NCBI RefSeq assembly: GCF_041381155.1
Contig: NC_091138.1
Location: forward strand, 31,117,604 to 31,181,603
Length of the DNA stretch: 64,000 nt
Direction of reading: 5' to 3'
Origin: Argopecten irradians
Taxonomy: Eukaryota > Mollusca > Bivalvia > Pectinida > Pectinidae
This document shows, one piece after another, positions 48,451 through 59,806 of the stretch. Position numbers and translations under genes: made by a program. Below the pieces are notes generated by a model. The model saw only the letters and a list, made by a program, of their open reading frames with translations, ran no database searches and had not been told where the DNA came from. Every line of letters starts with the position of its first letter. The first letter of the stretch is position 1.

Positions 48451-49844
48451 TTACGACGGAACACGTGGTTCAAAGGGTGAAGGACCAGACTTCACTAGTC
48501 CATTATTTCGATTTCTAGACTATTTAATCTGTTTTGAATATTTCTTTTATTTCCATTATATTTGTTTTGTTATAAACAACCATGTTTGTGTTGTTTGTTT
48601 CATTAATGACATCTTATCAGTTTTGCACAGCAAGGCACGGGACTAGCTCCTAACGGCGATAGACCTCGGATTCAATCAACGATTTACATTTACAACACAT
48701 AAATGTTACATAAGTATTGTCCAATCGCTTTATCAGATATATGGAGAATGATTTACATAATAAAGTTGTTATTGTTTATGTTAAGTGATTAACAAATTTA
48801 ACTAATTGTATGAAACAATGGAGCTATAATTGCGTGTTACAGTGTATGTAGTCTGGTGCTGTTCATTATACGTTCGTACTTGTATCTGATACAAATCTAG
48901 TTTGTTATTTTCAATTTCAACAAAAAATACTTTACTATAAAGGGAAATGATAAAACAACAGACAAGGCACAATTATTTTGATACAGATTATATTGAATTC
49001 AGTGCATGATGAGTGGCCTTTTCTGTGTGGCCAGAAAAGAAAAGATGTGCAAAGGGAAATAAATCTAACATTTCGGCATCACCACATCCAAATTGAATTG
49101 CAAACAAATATGAATTTTGGCCTCTAATGGCTATCGATTTTCCCCCATAAAGATATCGTGTTGTTATAATATGACACAAATGTGGGTAATATAGAGGTTC
49201 AAATTTCTTTTATTACCAACTAGCACAAATCCCTTTTTTTTAATTAATTCTTTTTTCTTTTGATGCATAATAAATAATTGAAATTACCAAATTATAATAG
49301 GGTTGTGTTATGGTCTATAGATGATCACGGTGGCCCCATCTCATTATACTCGTAATTATCTTTAATATTTTATCTATTAGGGATAACGCAATCGCCTTGC
49401 CATGCTTATAACAGAAGTAAAACGCAGTATAAATATCCAAATAAAAAGAATTTACAATTTTAAAAAAGAAATAAATTCACCCATTTATTTATATTTCAAA
49501 ATGTAGGAAAGTGATAATCACATTTGTTTACCTACGTACAATAGCAAAAGAGATTGCAAAAGAGGTATTTAATAAACGCCGGGGAAAATACCATTTGTGT
49601 GCAAATTGTGTCGAAAGATATGGACAAAATCAGTTGAATTGCTCCTCCCTGACGTATACCTCCAGTATTATCTATTCTGGTAAATGGGTGCATCATTCAG
49701 CATAGTTCTAAATTAAACATCAATTCATGTTGCCCCATTTCGTTAAAGGCAATCAACTTTTCGATTTAATCCCAGTTCTTTGTCTGGGGTGCGTCTTACT
49801 TACAATCTGCAAAGCTTTCTGCCTTTACAAAACTTTCTGTAGAT
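48451..49844. other. 3' flank of gene C and noncoding sequence
   Basis: 48451 to about 48690 is homologous, inverted, to the 3' flank of gene B (TTAATCTGTTTTGAATATTT, TTTTGCACAGC.AGGC). Beyond that nothing recognised apart from the AATAAA at 48759. Confidence 0.5.
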
Positions 49845-49975
49845 TGTGTGCACATACCGCAGTCTCCCAACAAACACGCCCGCACTACACACACGCTACA
49901 CACCGCATACATTGTAGGCCGTCCTTACATGACACTGGCTGTTAATAGGACGTTAATCTACCCAAACAAACAATT
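49845..49975 (+). mobile_element. SINE family 1, 5'-truncated copy
   Basis: Only the tail half: CATACCGCAGTCTCCCAACA, ACACGCTACACACCGCATAC and GTCCTTACATGACACTGGCT, ending CCAAACAAACAA. 5' truncation fits LINE-mediated reverse transcription. Confidence 0.7.
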
Positions 49976-50139
49976 TATTACGTATATAACTAAATGCAAG
50001 ATTTAAAACTTCTAATAATTACTTTATAGCATTTATATTAAGAAATATGTAAAAGAGCCACATGTAAATTTACATAAGACAATAAAGTCCCTGTACAAAA
50101 TATTCAAATTTAAAATTGACACTCGGTCTATATTATTAA

Positions 50140-50539
50140 AGGGCCACTACCTTTCCGAAACGGCTTTTAATTTTTAAAATAGGAATGTAAAACGAGATCA
50201 ATAATTTTGTAGAGTCGCAGAAGTTATTAACTATACGTTTACTAGCACACTTATCATCACCTTCAGAATTGTTTAATTAGAATAAATAAAATGTTAATTT
50301 TCATAACGCGGGTCGTTTTATGTTTCCCGCCGTCGTCCTAAATGCCGCGCGGTAGTTGACTATCACTGCGCCAGACGGCAAAACAGCGAAATGAATCTCC
50401 ACTGTTATCGTACATTAGACAGGAAATCTTGCATATGTTTGGTGCTGTAACCTCATCTTAAGACATCGATATATATTTTCTTTTGTTATTAATGTTTTTA
50501 AGAAACCTTTAAATTTTACTCCGGAAAGGTAGTGGGCCT
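50140..50539 (+). mobile_element. Intact 400-bp MITE, TTAA target (GGGCCACTACC ends)
   Basis: Ends AGGGCCACTACCTTTCCG and CGGAAAGGTAGTGGGCCT are perfect 18-bp inverted repeats, flanked by TTAA (50136-50139 and 50540-50543). Best copy of the family also seen at 640-1423 and 22250-22596. No coding capacity. Confidence 0.9.
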
Positions 50540-50639
50540 TTAAGGCTAACGACGTACTGATATCTATTGCTACCGTTTGTAATTTACATGCATTTACATT
50601 TGTATCAGTTGTTAGTTTAAAAATTCATTCTTCTACTTT

Positions 50640-50765
50640 TTGGAACTGGTTCAGTCGCGCGCGGATCTGTTTTGTAGAGCCGTATACGTAGTTGTTACAC
50701 CGGCGACCGGGTTCGATTCCTAGTCGGGGTACTAGACAGGAATGTCTATTTTCCTTTTTCTTTTA
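50640..50765 (+). mobile_element. tRNA-derived SINE-like fragment
   Basis: A-box-like TAGAGCCGTATACG and a good B-box CGGGTTCGATTCCTAGTCGG (50708-50727). The sequence then continues into TACTAGACAGGAATG and a T-rich tail. It cannot fold as a full tRNA with a matching acceptor stem, so a SINE or tRNA pseudogene is preferred. Confidence 0.45.
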
Positions 50766-51149
50766 CAAATATATAACGAAAATGTTGTTTTAATAATCAT
50801 TTTATTAGCATGTTATGTTATTTCACATGGCATAACATAAGATTATTAATAGCGATTCAAGGACGAAAATAGAGACTTCGGTGACAACTTGACTTAAGTT
50901 GACCAACATAATTCTGAAAAATTTGGAATAAGGTTGAGCTTGCATAATTGGAGAAGCTGGGGATAAATGAAATAAGGTAATAGTAGAAGTTGTGGAAACT
51001 AGTAGAGTTTGGGCATTCGATGAAGCAGTGATAAAATAATGGAGCTCGGCTATGAGTATAAGTTGTGGCAAAATGGTGGAGCTTGGTTATCAATATACGT
51101 TGTAGAATAAAACAGAACTTCGATAGCAGGAGAAGACGAAATTAAGATT

Positions 51150-52966
51150 TTAGTGGAAGCTGTGGTAAAATGGCGGAGCAGGAAGATCGTTGTCCCTTCC
51201 GTAAACTGCGCATTGTTTGAATTCACATGGACTTTCCCTCCATGCGTATCGGACCGCGGCAACAGGCACACTGCCACACTGGCTTACATCAAGCGTGACG
51301 GTCGAGACGCCATGTGATGATATTGGCGCAGATTTCCAGTATCGATACGTAGATGGACAGTGATGAGCCGAACAGCACACCTGTAATAAATAGGAGTGAA
51401 GAGAAAAAATAGATATAATATCAAGCAATACCATAAAACCGGTTAATTTCGCGGGGAATGATATTTTCGCAGTTTTGCAGGCTATCGCTTTGACCGCTAT
51501 TTTTTTCCGTGAGATATTCTTGAAGCCAAATCGCGTAATTTTTACGAACTAAAATTTAATTTTCTAGTTTTAGGTCAAAATCGCGAAAAAATGGATCGCG
51601 AAAATAACCACCTAATAGTATCTTTCTCATTATTGTGATCAAGCACAAATTCCGACATCTTAATATGAATTTAATAAATGAAAAAATACTCATTATGAAT
51701 ATCTCCATATATTTCAGCAGATTAAGAAAAAAAATCGCAAAATACTGCTATATGTACATATGCTTGTTTTTCTTTGTCCTGTGAACAGCTTGTGGTCATT
51801 GAAGTTTAAGCAAAATACAAGTGGAGAAAGTAAAGTTTTCATATAAAAGTATCAACCAATGGCACCTGCCAAGGGTTTCGAGGTGTCGGACATAGCCTGA
51901 TACATGCACATTTATGCTGCAGCAGTGAAGAAATATAGTTTCGGGTTAAATACTTACGATCTAGTATTAATCATATTAAAAAAATAAGGAAAATGTACAA
52001 TCAGTTTTAAAATCACTTATCGTATAGAAATTATTTAACGGTTCTAAATTTTACCTCAAATTCAGCACCAACTCCTGTCCTGGTAGCGTTAACGGTCAGC
52101 GTTATGGGTGACCGTCCATGGCCATATTCTATATTTACAGAATGACCAGTCACTTGGTATTCAGACGGGTACGGACCTTCATAGTCCAGTCCTGATTGAT
52201 GGTAGGCCACGCCCAGGGCTGACAGGGCTAGTCTGGAGGCTACGTCATGTTTATATCGTGGATGAATGCTGCAGAAATTAAACACGACATGGTTCATTTC
52301 GATGTCACTACAATTTACAATTCATAGGGATGTGAATAGCGTATGCAAACTGCATGAACCCGGATAAAAATCACTTTGTCATAAAAGGCGATTTATTCGA
52401 TACCATTGGCATCTTATAGTAAAACAGTAATTATTGTCGAAGGACTAACTATAGATCATTGTAATTCTGAAACTATTACCCTTTTTATAGTGCTAGTCAC
52501 AAAGCCCACCTGGAAACCAGTCGTCCCATTTCTTTAATGCAAGATTATATGCCCAATAACCAACCACCTCGGAATAATTTTATCAATCAAATAACCAATG
52601 AAAATACCAACGATCATTTCATGTTGTCAGAAACATATATTCCCATGTTTGGGTACACGACTGGCTGTTCAATTTTCTCATATCTGTTCCTCCTAATGCT
52701 CAGCATAAAGGAAGTGAGACGATTGGTTATGTATATGTGTTTCTGATGTTATATACCATGCAGATTGCCTTTTCACAAACATTACGACATGGCAATAAAT
52801 TAACGCTTTACTTTCCACGTGGAGAATCAAAGTCGGGGAGATCCATTGCGACGGCCATGAATGTATTCGGCATCTTTGCGTTGGGAACCGTCCCATAGCC
52901 AGCCGTCTGGGACCATCGCAACGATGGGAAACCGACAGCTACAGAGACATTCCTGTTTGCAGCAAG
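51150..52966 (-). CDS. SIAE: Sialate O-acetylesterase, last three exons (partial)
   Basis: Removes 9-O-acetyl groups from sialic acids; family members are lysosomal or secreted SGNH-like esterases. Minus-strand exons: 52966-52812 (155 nt), 52268-52055 (214 nt), 51380-51150 (231 nt with stop TAA). Phases 0, 2 and 0 join without a break. Exon 1 here encodes FPSLRWSQTAGYGTVPNAKM and PNTFMAVAMDL. Its end plus the next exon give DLPDFDSPRGNIHPRYK, which holds the conserved Asp and His expected for the catalytic centre. The last exon has CCSAHHC, AVRYAWRESPCEFKQC and LPAPPF, matching the C-terminal domain of animal SIAE. About 198 residues of a usual 500 or so are present, and the protein ends soon after PPF. 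The nucleophile Ser domain must lie on upstream exons, which I do not find between 52967 and 64000. Either a very long repeat-filled intron separates them or the gene is cut off. Confidence 0.9.
52478..52745. mobile_element. Two SINE family 1 fragments facing each other
   Basis: 52478-52540 (CCTTTTTATAGTGCTAG, ACCAGTCGTCCCATTTC) is minus-oriented. 52693-52740 (GCTCAGCATAAAGGAAGTGA, GACGATTGG) is plus-oriented. They lie in the SIAE intron between exons 52812 and 52268 and are short and old. Confidence 0.45.
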
Positions 52967-53425
52967 CTGACAGTGAAAACAAATTAACAGTCGGTATACA
53001 TGTATATGCATTAAAGATAAGATTTTTTTGTAAAGTTTTATGATGTTCTTTTAACCACGGTAGATTTTACTTTTTAAACATTGTGCAAACTGATGGCGCA
53101 TCAGGCAAGAAAGCATAGGTCTTATTATATGAAAAGATAGCAAAACCAAGTAAGCTCGGTAGAATCTCTCTCAGTTCAAATTATACATGTCAATGTTAAA
53201 CACATATTCATAGGATCTTAGGATTTTGATTGCATCATCATCATATAACACAACCATAATTGTCGAAAACTAAATATGCTCTTTCATTTGTGTCTTCATA
53301 GAATAGTTGAGTTTAACACGACATTGGGTCGCTATTTTGTTATTGTTCTGCATGTCAGAAGTTTATTCAAAGTTGTTTTTATTGCATCAAATTCTTTAAT
53401 TTCATTTAACTTTCCAAACTAATAA
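52967..53425. other. Noncoding sequence upstream of the last SIAE exons
   Basis: Acceptor side of the SIAE exon at 52966 (TTTTCACTGTCAG on the minus strand). No further exon seen. Confidence 0.45.
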
Positions 53426-54889
53426 AGATATTTTGATGAAACTAACACCACATCTAATTTTAGCCCTGTTTCCAACTTACCGGCAAATGAATTAGATAAA
53501 GATTTACCATTATTTGATAGTCGTACTGGCTCTGTTTTATCCGAAATAAATATTGCTCCCAGTGAAATCTTAGACATCTTAGATATATTAAATGTTAAAA
53601 AAGCGTCAGGCCCTGACGGTATAAGTCATAAGATGTTGAAGTTGGCCTCAAATGAAGTTTGTGTGCCTCTGTCGATTATATTTAATTTTTCCCTTTCGTC
53701 TGGTGTATATCCTGACGCATGGAAAATTGCTCATGTTATGCCTATTTTTAAATCTAATGACCCCAGCATTGTGTCTAATTACATACCAATATCTCTTCAA
53801 AGCTGTATAGGTAAATTATTTGAGCGTGTAGTATATAAATACATCTATAATTTCATGATTGATAATGACTTAATCTATAAATACCAGGCAGGATTTTTAT
53901 CCATGCATTCTACCTCACATCAGCTTATTGAAATCTACCACTCAATAATTACCTCCTTAGAAAAGTATGAACATTCCATTTTAATATTTTGTGATTTTTC
54001 GAAGGCTTTCGACAGGGTATGGCATAAGGGTCTCATACATAAGCTGAACAATTACGGTATATCAGGTCAACTTCTTCGATGGATAAGTAACTACTTGTGT
54101 AACAGAAAACAAGCGGTTTTTGTAAAACAATCATTATCTTCTTTTAAAACAATACTTGCTGGTGTTCCTCAAGGTTCTGTTCTCGGACCCTTGTTTTTCC
54201 TGATATACATAAATGATATCTCTTGTAATCTTGCTTCTCTAACTAGGCTTTTTGCAGACGATACCTCACTCTCTTACTCATCCTCGAACTTACTTCTAAT
54301 CGAGAACGAAGCACAATCGGACTTAAGGAAACTAGAAATTTGGTCGAAAAATTGGTTGATAAAATTCAATCCCATTAAAACAGAGGCTCTAGTCATATCT
54401 AATCGTCAGTTACCGTATAACCCGTCCCTTACTTTTGATGACACTCCCATTCATTTTACTAATAATCACAAACACCTCGGCGTTATTATAACTAACGACT
54501 GTAAGTGGAATATCCATATAGAATATATCACAAGTAAAGTAACTAAATACATAGCAACCCTACGCAAACTTAAACTAATTCTAAAAAGAAATAACTTGGA
54601 AAAACTGTATCTCACTTATATAAGACCTTTGCTTGAGTATGCGTGTGAAGTATGGGACAACTGCGGAGTAAATAATTCTTTAAAACTTGAATATATTCAG
54701 TTAGAAGCGGCAAGGATTGTTACAGGGCTTCCAGTTTTTACTAAAACTGAGTTTTTATACCGCGAAACCGGTTGGCTGCCACTTTCTAAGAGACGAGAAG
54801 CTTGTAAACTTTCGATGTTATATTCAATAGTCCATGGTATGGCACCAAGTTTCCTCATAGATATATTGCCTGATGATGTGGAGGGCTGA
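53426..54889 (+). CDS. LINE (non-LTR) reverse transcriptase, 5'- and 3'-truncated
   Basis: Open for 488 codons; an ATG occurs at 53633, but reverse transcriptase homology begins upstream (KKASGPDG at about 53600). RT blocks in order: ISLQSCIGKLFERV; FCDFSKAFDRVWHKGLI (motif A, catalytic Asp); GVPQGSVLGPLFFLIYIND (motif B); RLFADDTSL (motif C, FADD at about 54250); NWLIKFNPIKTEALVIS; HKHLGVIITNDCKWN. A thumb region LTYIRPLLEYACEVWD follows. This looks like the Jockey/CR1 group; the clade is not settled. No endonuclease precedes it. The C-terminus stops at PDDVEG exactly where the satellite begins, so the LINE was cut by, or fused to, the array. The RT core has no internal stop, which suggests a fairly young copy. 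Confidence 0.85.
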   Translation, partial: RYFDETNTTSNFSPVSNLPANELDKDLPLFDSRTGSVLSEINIAPSEILDILDILNVKKASGPDGISHKMLKLASNEVCVPLSIIFNFSLSSGVYPDAWKIAHVMPIFKSNDPSIVSNYIPISLQSCIGKLFERVVYKYIYNFMIDNDLIYKYQAGFLSMHSTSHQLIEIYHSIITSLEKYEHSILIFCDFSKAFDRVWHKGLIHKLNNYGISGQLLRWISNYLCNRKQAVFVKQSLSSFKTILAGVPQGSVLGPLFFLIYINDISCNLASLTRLFADDTSLSYSSSNLLLIENEAQSDLRKLEIWSKNWLIKFNPIKTEALVISNRQLPYNPSLTFDDTPIHFTNNHKHLGVIITNDCKWNIHIEYITSKVTKYIATLRKLKLILKRNNLEKLYLTYIRPLLEYACEVWDNCGVNNSLKLEYIQLEAARIVTGLPVFTKTEFLYRETGWLPLSKRREACKLSMLYSIVHGMAPSFLIDILPDDVEG

Positions 54890-54894
54890 AGTTG

Positions 54895-57147
54895 GTTGCG
54901 AGTTCCTAGTTCCTAGTTCCGTTTAATAAACGGAACTAGGAACCAGACCCGAGTTCCGTTTAACTTAAACGGAACTAGGAACCAGACCCGAGTTCCGTTT
55001 AACTTAAACGGAACTAGGAACCAGACCCGAGTTCCGTTTAAGCTTATACGGAACTAGGAACCAGACCCGAGTTCCGTTTAACAAACATACTGGCCAACGA
55101 GCGGAGTTCCGTTTATTAGGATTTCTACCTCTTATAAGATAATAAATTACATATGTTATAAAGGAATCTAGCTCTGAGCTTCAGGAACGATACAACTTAT
55201 ATAATTTATCTCTATAACACAGATTTTCTTAAACGGATCTGATACCTAGACCTCAGTTCCGTTTAACTTAAACGGAACTAGGAACCAGACCCGATTTCCG
55301 TTTAACAAAAATACTGGTCAACGAGCCGAGTTCCGTTTATTAGGATTTCTACCTCTAATTGCATGTTCAATTATAAATTATATATAGGAATTGAACTCTG
55401 AGCTTTCAGCAACGATACAACACAGAATTAATCTCTATAACACAGATTTCCTTAAACGGATCTGATACCTAGACCTCAGTTCCGTTTAACTTAAACGGAA
55501 CTAGGAACCAGACCCGAGTTCCGTTTAAGCTTATACGGAACTAGGAACCAGACCCGAGTTCCGTTTAAGAAAAGTACTGGTCAACGAGCCGAGTTCCGTT
55601 TATTAGGATTTCTACCTCTAATTGTATGTTCAATTACATATGATATATAGGAATCGAACTCTGAGCTTTCAGCAACGATACAACACAGAATTAATCTCTA
55701 TAACACAGATTTCCTTAAACGGATCTGATACCTAGACCTCAGTTCCGTTTAACTTAAACGGAACTAGGAACCAGACCCGAGTTCCGTTTAAGCTTATACG
55801 GAACTAGGAACCAGACCCGAGTTCCGTTTAAGAAAAATACTGGTCAACGAGCCGAGTTCCGTTTATTAGGATTTCTACCTCTTATAAGATAATAAATTAC
55901 ATATGTTATAAAGGAATCTAGCTCTGAGCTTCAGGAACGATACAACTTATATAATTTATCTCTATAACACAGATTTTCTTAAACGGATCTGATACCTAGA
56001 CCTCAGTTCCGTTTAACTTAAACGGAACTAGGAACCAGACCCGAGTTCCGTTTAACTTAAACGGAACTAGGAACCAGACCCGAGTTCCGTTTAACAAAAA
56101 TACTGGTCAACGAGCCGAGTTCCGTTTATTAGGATTTCTACCTCTAATTGCATGTTCAATTACAAATTATATATAGGAATTGAACTCTGAGCTTTCAGCA
56201 ACGATACAACACAGAATTAATCTCTATAACACAGATTTCCTTAAACGGATCTGATACCTAGACCTCAGTTCCGTTTAACTTAAACGGAACTAGGAACCAG
56301 ACCCGAGTTCCGTTTAAGCTTATACGGAACTAGGAACCAGACCCGAGTTCCGTTTAAGAAAAGTACTGGTCAACGAGCCGAGTTCCGTTTATTAGGATTT
56401 CTACCTCTAATTGTATGTTCAATTACATATGATATATAGGAATCGAACTCTGAGCTTTCAGCAACGATACAACACAGAATTAATCTCTATAACACAGATT
56501 TCCTTAAACGGATCTGATACCTAGACCTCAGTTCCGTTTAACTTAAACGGAACTAGGAACCAGACCCGAGTTCCGTTTAAGCTTATACGGAACTAGGAAC
56601 CAGACCCGAGTTCCGTTTAAGAAAAATACTGGTCAACGAGCGGAGTTCCGTTTATTAGGATTTCTACCTCTTATAAGATAATAAATTACATATGTTATAA
56701 AGGAATCTAGCTCTGAGCTTCAGGAACGATACAACTTATATAATTTATCTCTATAACACAGATTTTCTTAAACGGATCTGATACCTAGACCTCAGTTCCG
56801 TTTAACTTAAACGGAACTAGGAACCAGACCCGAGTTCCGTTTAACTTAAACGGAACTAGGAACCAGACCCGAGTTCCGTTTAACAAAAATACTGGTCAAC
56901 GAGCCGAGTTCCGTTTATTAGGATTTCTACCTCTAATTGCATGTTCAATTACAAATTATATATAGGAATTGAACTCTGAGCTTTCAGCAACGATACAACA
57001 CAGAATTAATCTCTATAACACAGATTTCCTTAAACGGATCTGATACCTAGACCTCAGTTCCGTTTAACTTAAACGGAACTAGGAACCAGACCCGAGTTCC
57101 GTTTAAGCTTATACGGAACTAGGAACCAGACCCGAGTTCCGTATAAC
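54895..57147. repeat. Higher-order satellite, 789-bp unit of three monomers of about 263 bp
   Basis: Built from 39-bp subunits holding AGTTCCGTTTAACTTAAACG plus GAACTAGGAACCAGACCCG, each nearly self-complementary. Three spacer types alternate: CTTATAAGATAATAAATTAC (55131, 55881, 56670), ATTGCATGTTCAATTA (55358, 56147, 56936) and ATTGTATGTTCAATTA (55621, 56410). The period is 789 bp; the first 750-bp interval lacks exactly one 39-bp subunit. About 2.9 higher-order copies that are almost identical, implying recent amplification. Confidence 0.92.
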
Positions 57148-57159
57148 CCATCGCTTGCA

Positions 57160-57375
57160 TAGACATTTGTAAAGCTCACCTGACCCGAAGGGCCCGATAT
57201 CGAATATAATAATATAAGATATCTTATATAATGCGATTAAATTCTGGATGGACCTTGCTCCTTCAATAAATTTTAAATTGGCTTGCCATAGCATTTACTC
57301 ATTTTAGCTCAACTGGTCCAAAGGACCGAGTTAAGTTATGCGATAGCGCGACGTGCGGCGTTTATGAATGAGACC
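57160..57375. repeat. GCTCACCTGACCCGAAGGGC-type interspersed repeat
   Basis: TAAAGCTCACCTGACCCGAA (57169) and TTTTAGCTCAACTGGTCCAA (57302), then AGTTATGCGATAGCGCGACG, are two versions of a sequence I recall as very frequent in bivalve genomes. Element type unclear; an AG(C)TCA.CTGG.CC hairpin is visible at 57306-57336. Confidence 0.5.
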
Positions 57376-57884
57376 GGAATTCCGTTGAAATTAAATGGAA
57401 ATTCTAGGCAACAGACCGTTTAAGCCCAGTACATACGATTTTTACAGATATCTTTATCTAATCCCCATGGTAAAAGGATTTTATTTTAAAATTTAAATCT
57501 AACAACGTTTTTCTCGAAATATTCAGATTTCCAGATTATGTTTCTCCATTTATTTTTATTTTTATTTTTATGTGAAAGAGTATTTCAAATTTATATTTTT
57601 CTGATATTTTAATATTCTGTTAAATTGATGTGCATTTTATCGAACTTCAAGCATAAACCAAAACTGCCTTTGAAATATACATGTATATTGTACCTATTGA
57701 TCTTGGTTAAGAATATCCTTCCATGAGTCAACAAAATAGATCACAAAGAATCATCTGTTTTATGAAGTAATTGTCACAAAAACAATTGGAAATAGTAAAA
57801 CAGGCTCCACGATTTGCTTAATTTTAAATCTCCATCATATAATGATGCTTTCAATATTATATGATTATGAGTGCTATTCAATAG
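57376..57884. other. Noncoding sequence
   Basis: Nothing recognised. Confidence 0.4.
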
Positions 57885-57930
57885 CGGTAGTACGGCGGCG
57901 TATTAGGGCCACTATATAATTTAATTTATC

Positions 57931-58090
57931 TTGTACGTACAAGTTATTTTCTTGTACGTACAAGTTAGTATCTTGTACGTACAACTTAGTATCTTGTACT
58001 TACAAGATAGTATCTTGTACGTACAAGTTAGTATCTTGTACGTACAAGATAGTATCTTGTACGTAAAACTTAGTACTTGTACATACAAGT
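57931..58090. repeat. Left 21-bp array of CTTGTACGTACAAG
   Basis: 14-bp perfect palindrome plus a 7-bp TTAGTAT or ATAGTAT linker, about seven units with a few substitutions. Confidence 0.92.
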
Positions 58091-58766
58091 TGAGTTGAAC
58101 TGCTGTTCATCACCGCAGAATTGAGTCCTCTGCCTGATATTTTTCGTAATTAAAGATAGTCTGTCTACTTTTCATTGCTTCAAGCACGATCACAGGTTTA
58201 TTAACTTATTTGACAATATTCAAAATATAAATATATATTAATGAGGACAATATCTTTTTCACAATCATAATTTGAAATTGCCGGATTATGAGTTGAAACT
58301 GTATAGTCACTTGCATTATTTTGAAACTGACACTGTATAGTTCCTTTCGAGGAAACTGTATAGTCGCTTGTTTTATAGATAAGTTATATTTAGTGATAAA
58401 ATGTATATATGATACATCTCCGATGAATGATAAGTTTTATCTATTAAAAAGAGGAGAAAACAAATTCGTAATTTTCTTCAGTAATTAAAGTTAAATACTT
58501 CACACTGGTGCCATTATTGGAAATGTTGGAGCATTTATTTTACATCAGAATATTAGTATTGAAAATAATTAACTGCCTCCGAAAAAAATCCTAAGCATTA
58601 TGCCCTAATTCGAACGAGTTACTGATTGCACTGATTGCACAGACAACAAAAGCAAAACAAATTATTTCATATGGTTTTTTTTGTGTTTATTAGACATATA
58701 TACACACATCAATTATTGTCCAAATGATGATCATATTTATTACTCCGTTATAAACATTTACATGTA

Positions 58767-59373
58767 CAGGGTGTCCCAAAAAACATGTCCCGAGTTTGAC
58801 GCTTTATAAAAATGGTTTTGGTAGACAGAGGAATTTGATCTATTTACCATTAGAAAGGTAGTAATCTGCTCTGTACAACGATATATAACAATCCGGACAA
58901 ATATCTTTTTGTGAAGACTTATATTGAAAATCGAGAGAAAGTCATATTTCGCTAATTTTGCGTTTTGTTCAGAAAATCAATAACTTTCATTTAAAGAATG
59001 GGCACGAGGTGTCCGCCCTTCTTTTCGATAACAAGATGAATGATGATGCAGATGGACAGCATACCTGGGTGACATTTTCATAAAATTTCATTAATGTAAG
59101 TATGGGATTTTCCGACCGCATTGTAGATTTTAATAACTTCAGCATGAATCTTCATGGTGCTAGAAAGTCATCAAAATATGACATAATCGATGATATCATC
59201 ATTTCTATTATGACGTCATCACACATAATGGCGATGTAATCTGTAAATTTGTACCCAATTAAGTTAAATTTGGATACTCCTGCTTTCCAAATCATTTTGA
59301 ATTTTCAAAAAAAGTTTAGTATTGCAAAATTTATTATCCGTCAAAGTCGGGACATGTTTTTTGGGACACCCTG
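58767..59373. mobile_element. Mariner-type MITE, 607 bp, TA target
   Basis: Ends CAGGGTGTCCCAAAAAACAT and ATGTTTTTTGGGACACCCTG, extending to GTCCCGA.TTTGAC (about 34 bp inverted, one mismatch), flanked by TA on both sides. CAGGGTGTCCC ends are typical of mariner/Tc1 relatives. No transposase frame. Nested in the 57891-59843 element and therefore younger. Confidence 0.9.
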
Positions 59374-59548
59374 TATATGTTCGGAAACTTATCAAAGCAT
59401 CACAACTCCACAAAATGTCGCAAGGTATTCTTTTTTTTTCCATTTGGCTTAAACAAAGGGTACGTAATATACGTATAGCTTCATGCGATGCGATTGTGAC
59501 AGTAAACCAGTCACATTCTTTAATACCGAGAGTTTCAACATTATACTA

Positions 59549-59806
59549 TCTTGTACGTACAAGATAATAACGTGAACGTACAAGATATTAACTTGTACGT
59601 ACAAGATACTATCTTGTACGTACAAGATACTAAGTTGTACGTACAAGATACTATCTTGCAGTATCTTGTACGTACAAGATACTAACTTGTACGTACAAGA
59701 AACTAAGTTGTACGTACAAGATAGTAACTTGTACGTACAAGATACTAAGTTGTACGTACAAGATATTAACTTGTACGTACAAGATTATAACTTGTACGTA
59801 CAAGAT
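59549..59806. repeat. Right 21-bp array of CTTGTACGTACAAG
   Basis: About twelve units with linkers ATACTAA, ATACTAT, ATATTAA and the like; one unit is broken near 59650-59664. The (YVQD)n-like frames across it are artefacts. Confidence 0.92.

Noticed and set aside
50690-50740. tRNA gene suggested by a good B box
   Set aside because: No matching acceptor stem or anticodon arm could be drawn; a SINE or tRNA pseudogene fits better.
57931-59806. CRISPR-like regular repeats
   Set aside because: Spacers are 7 bp and repeated themselves, the host is an animal, and the arrays are paired inside inverted termini.
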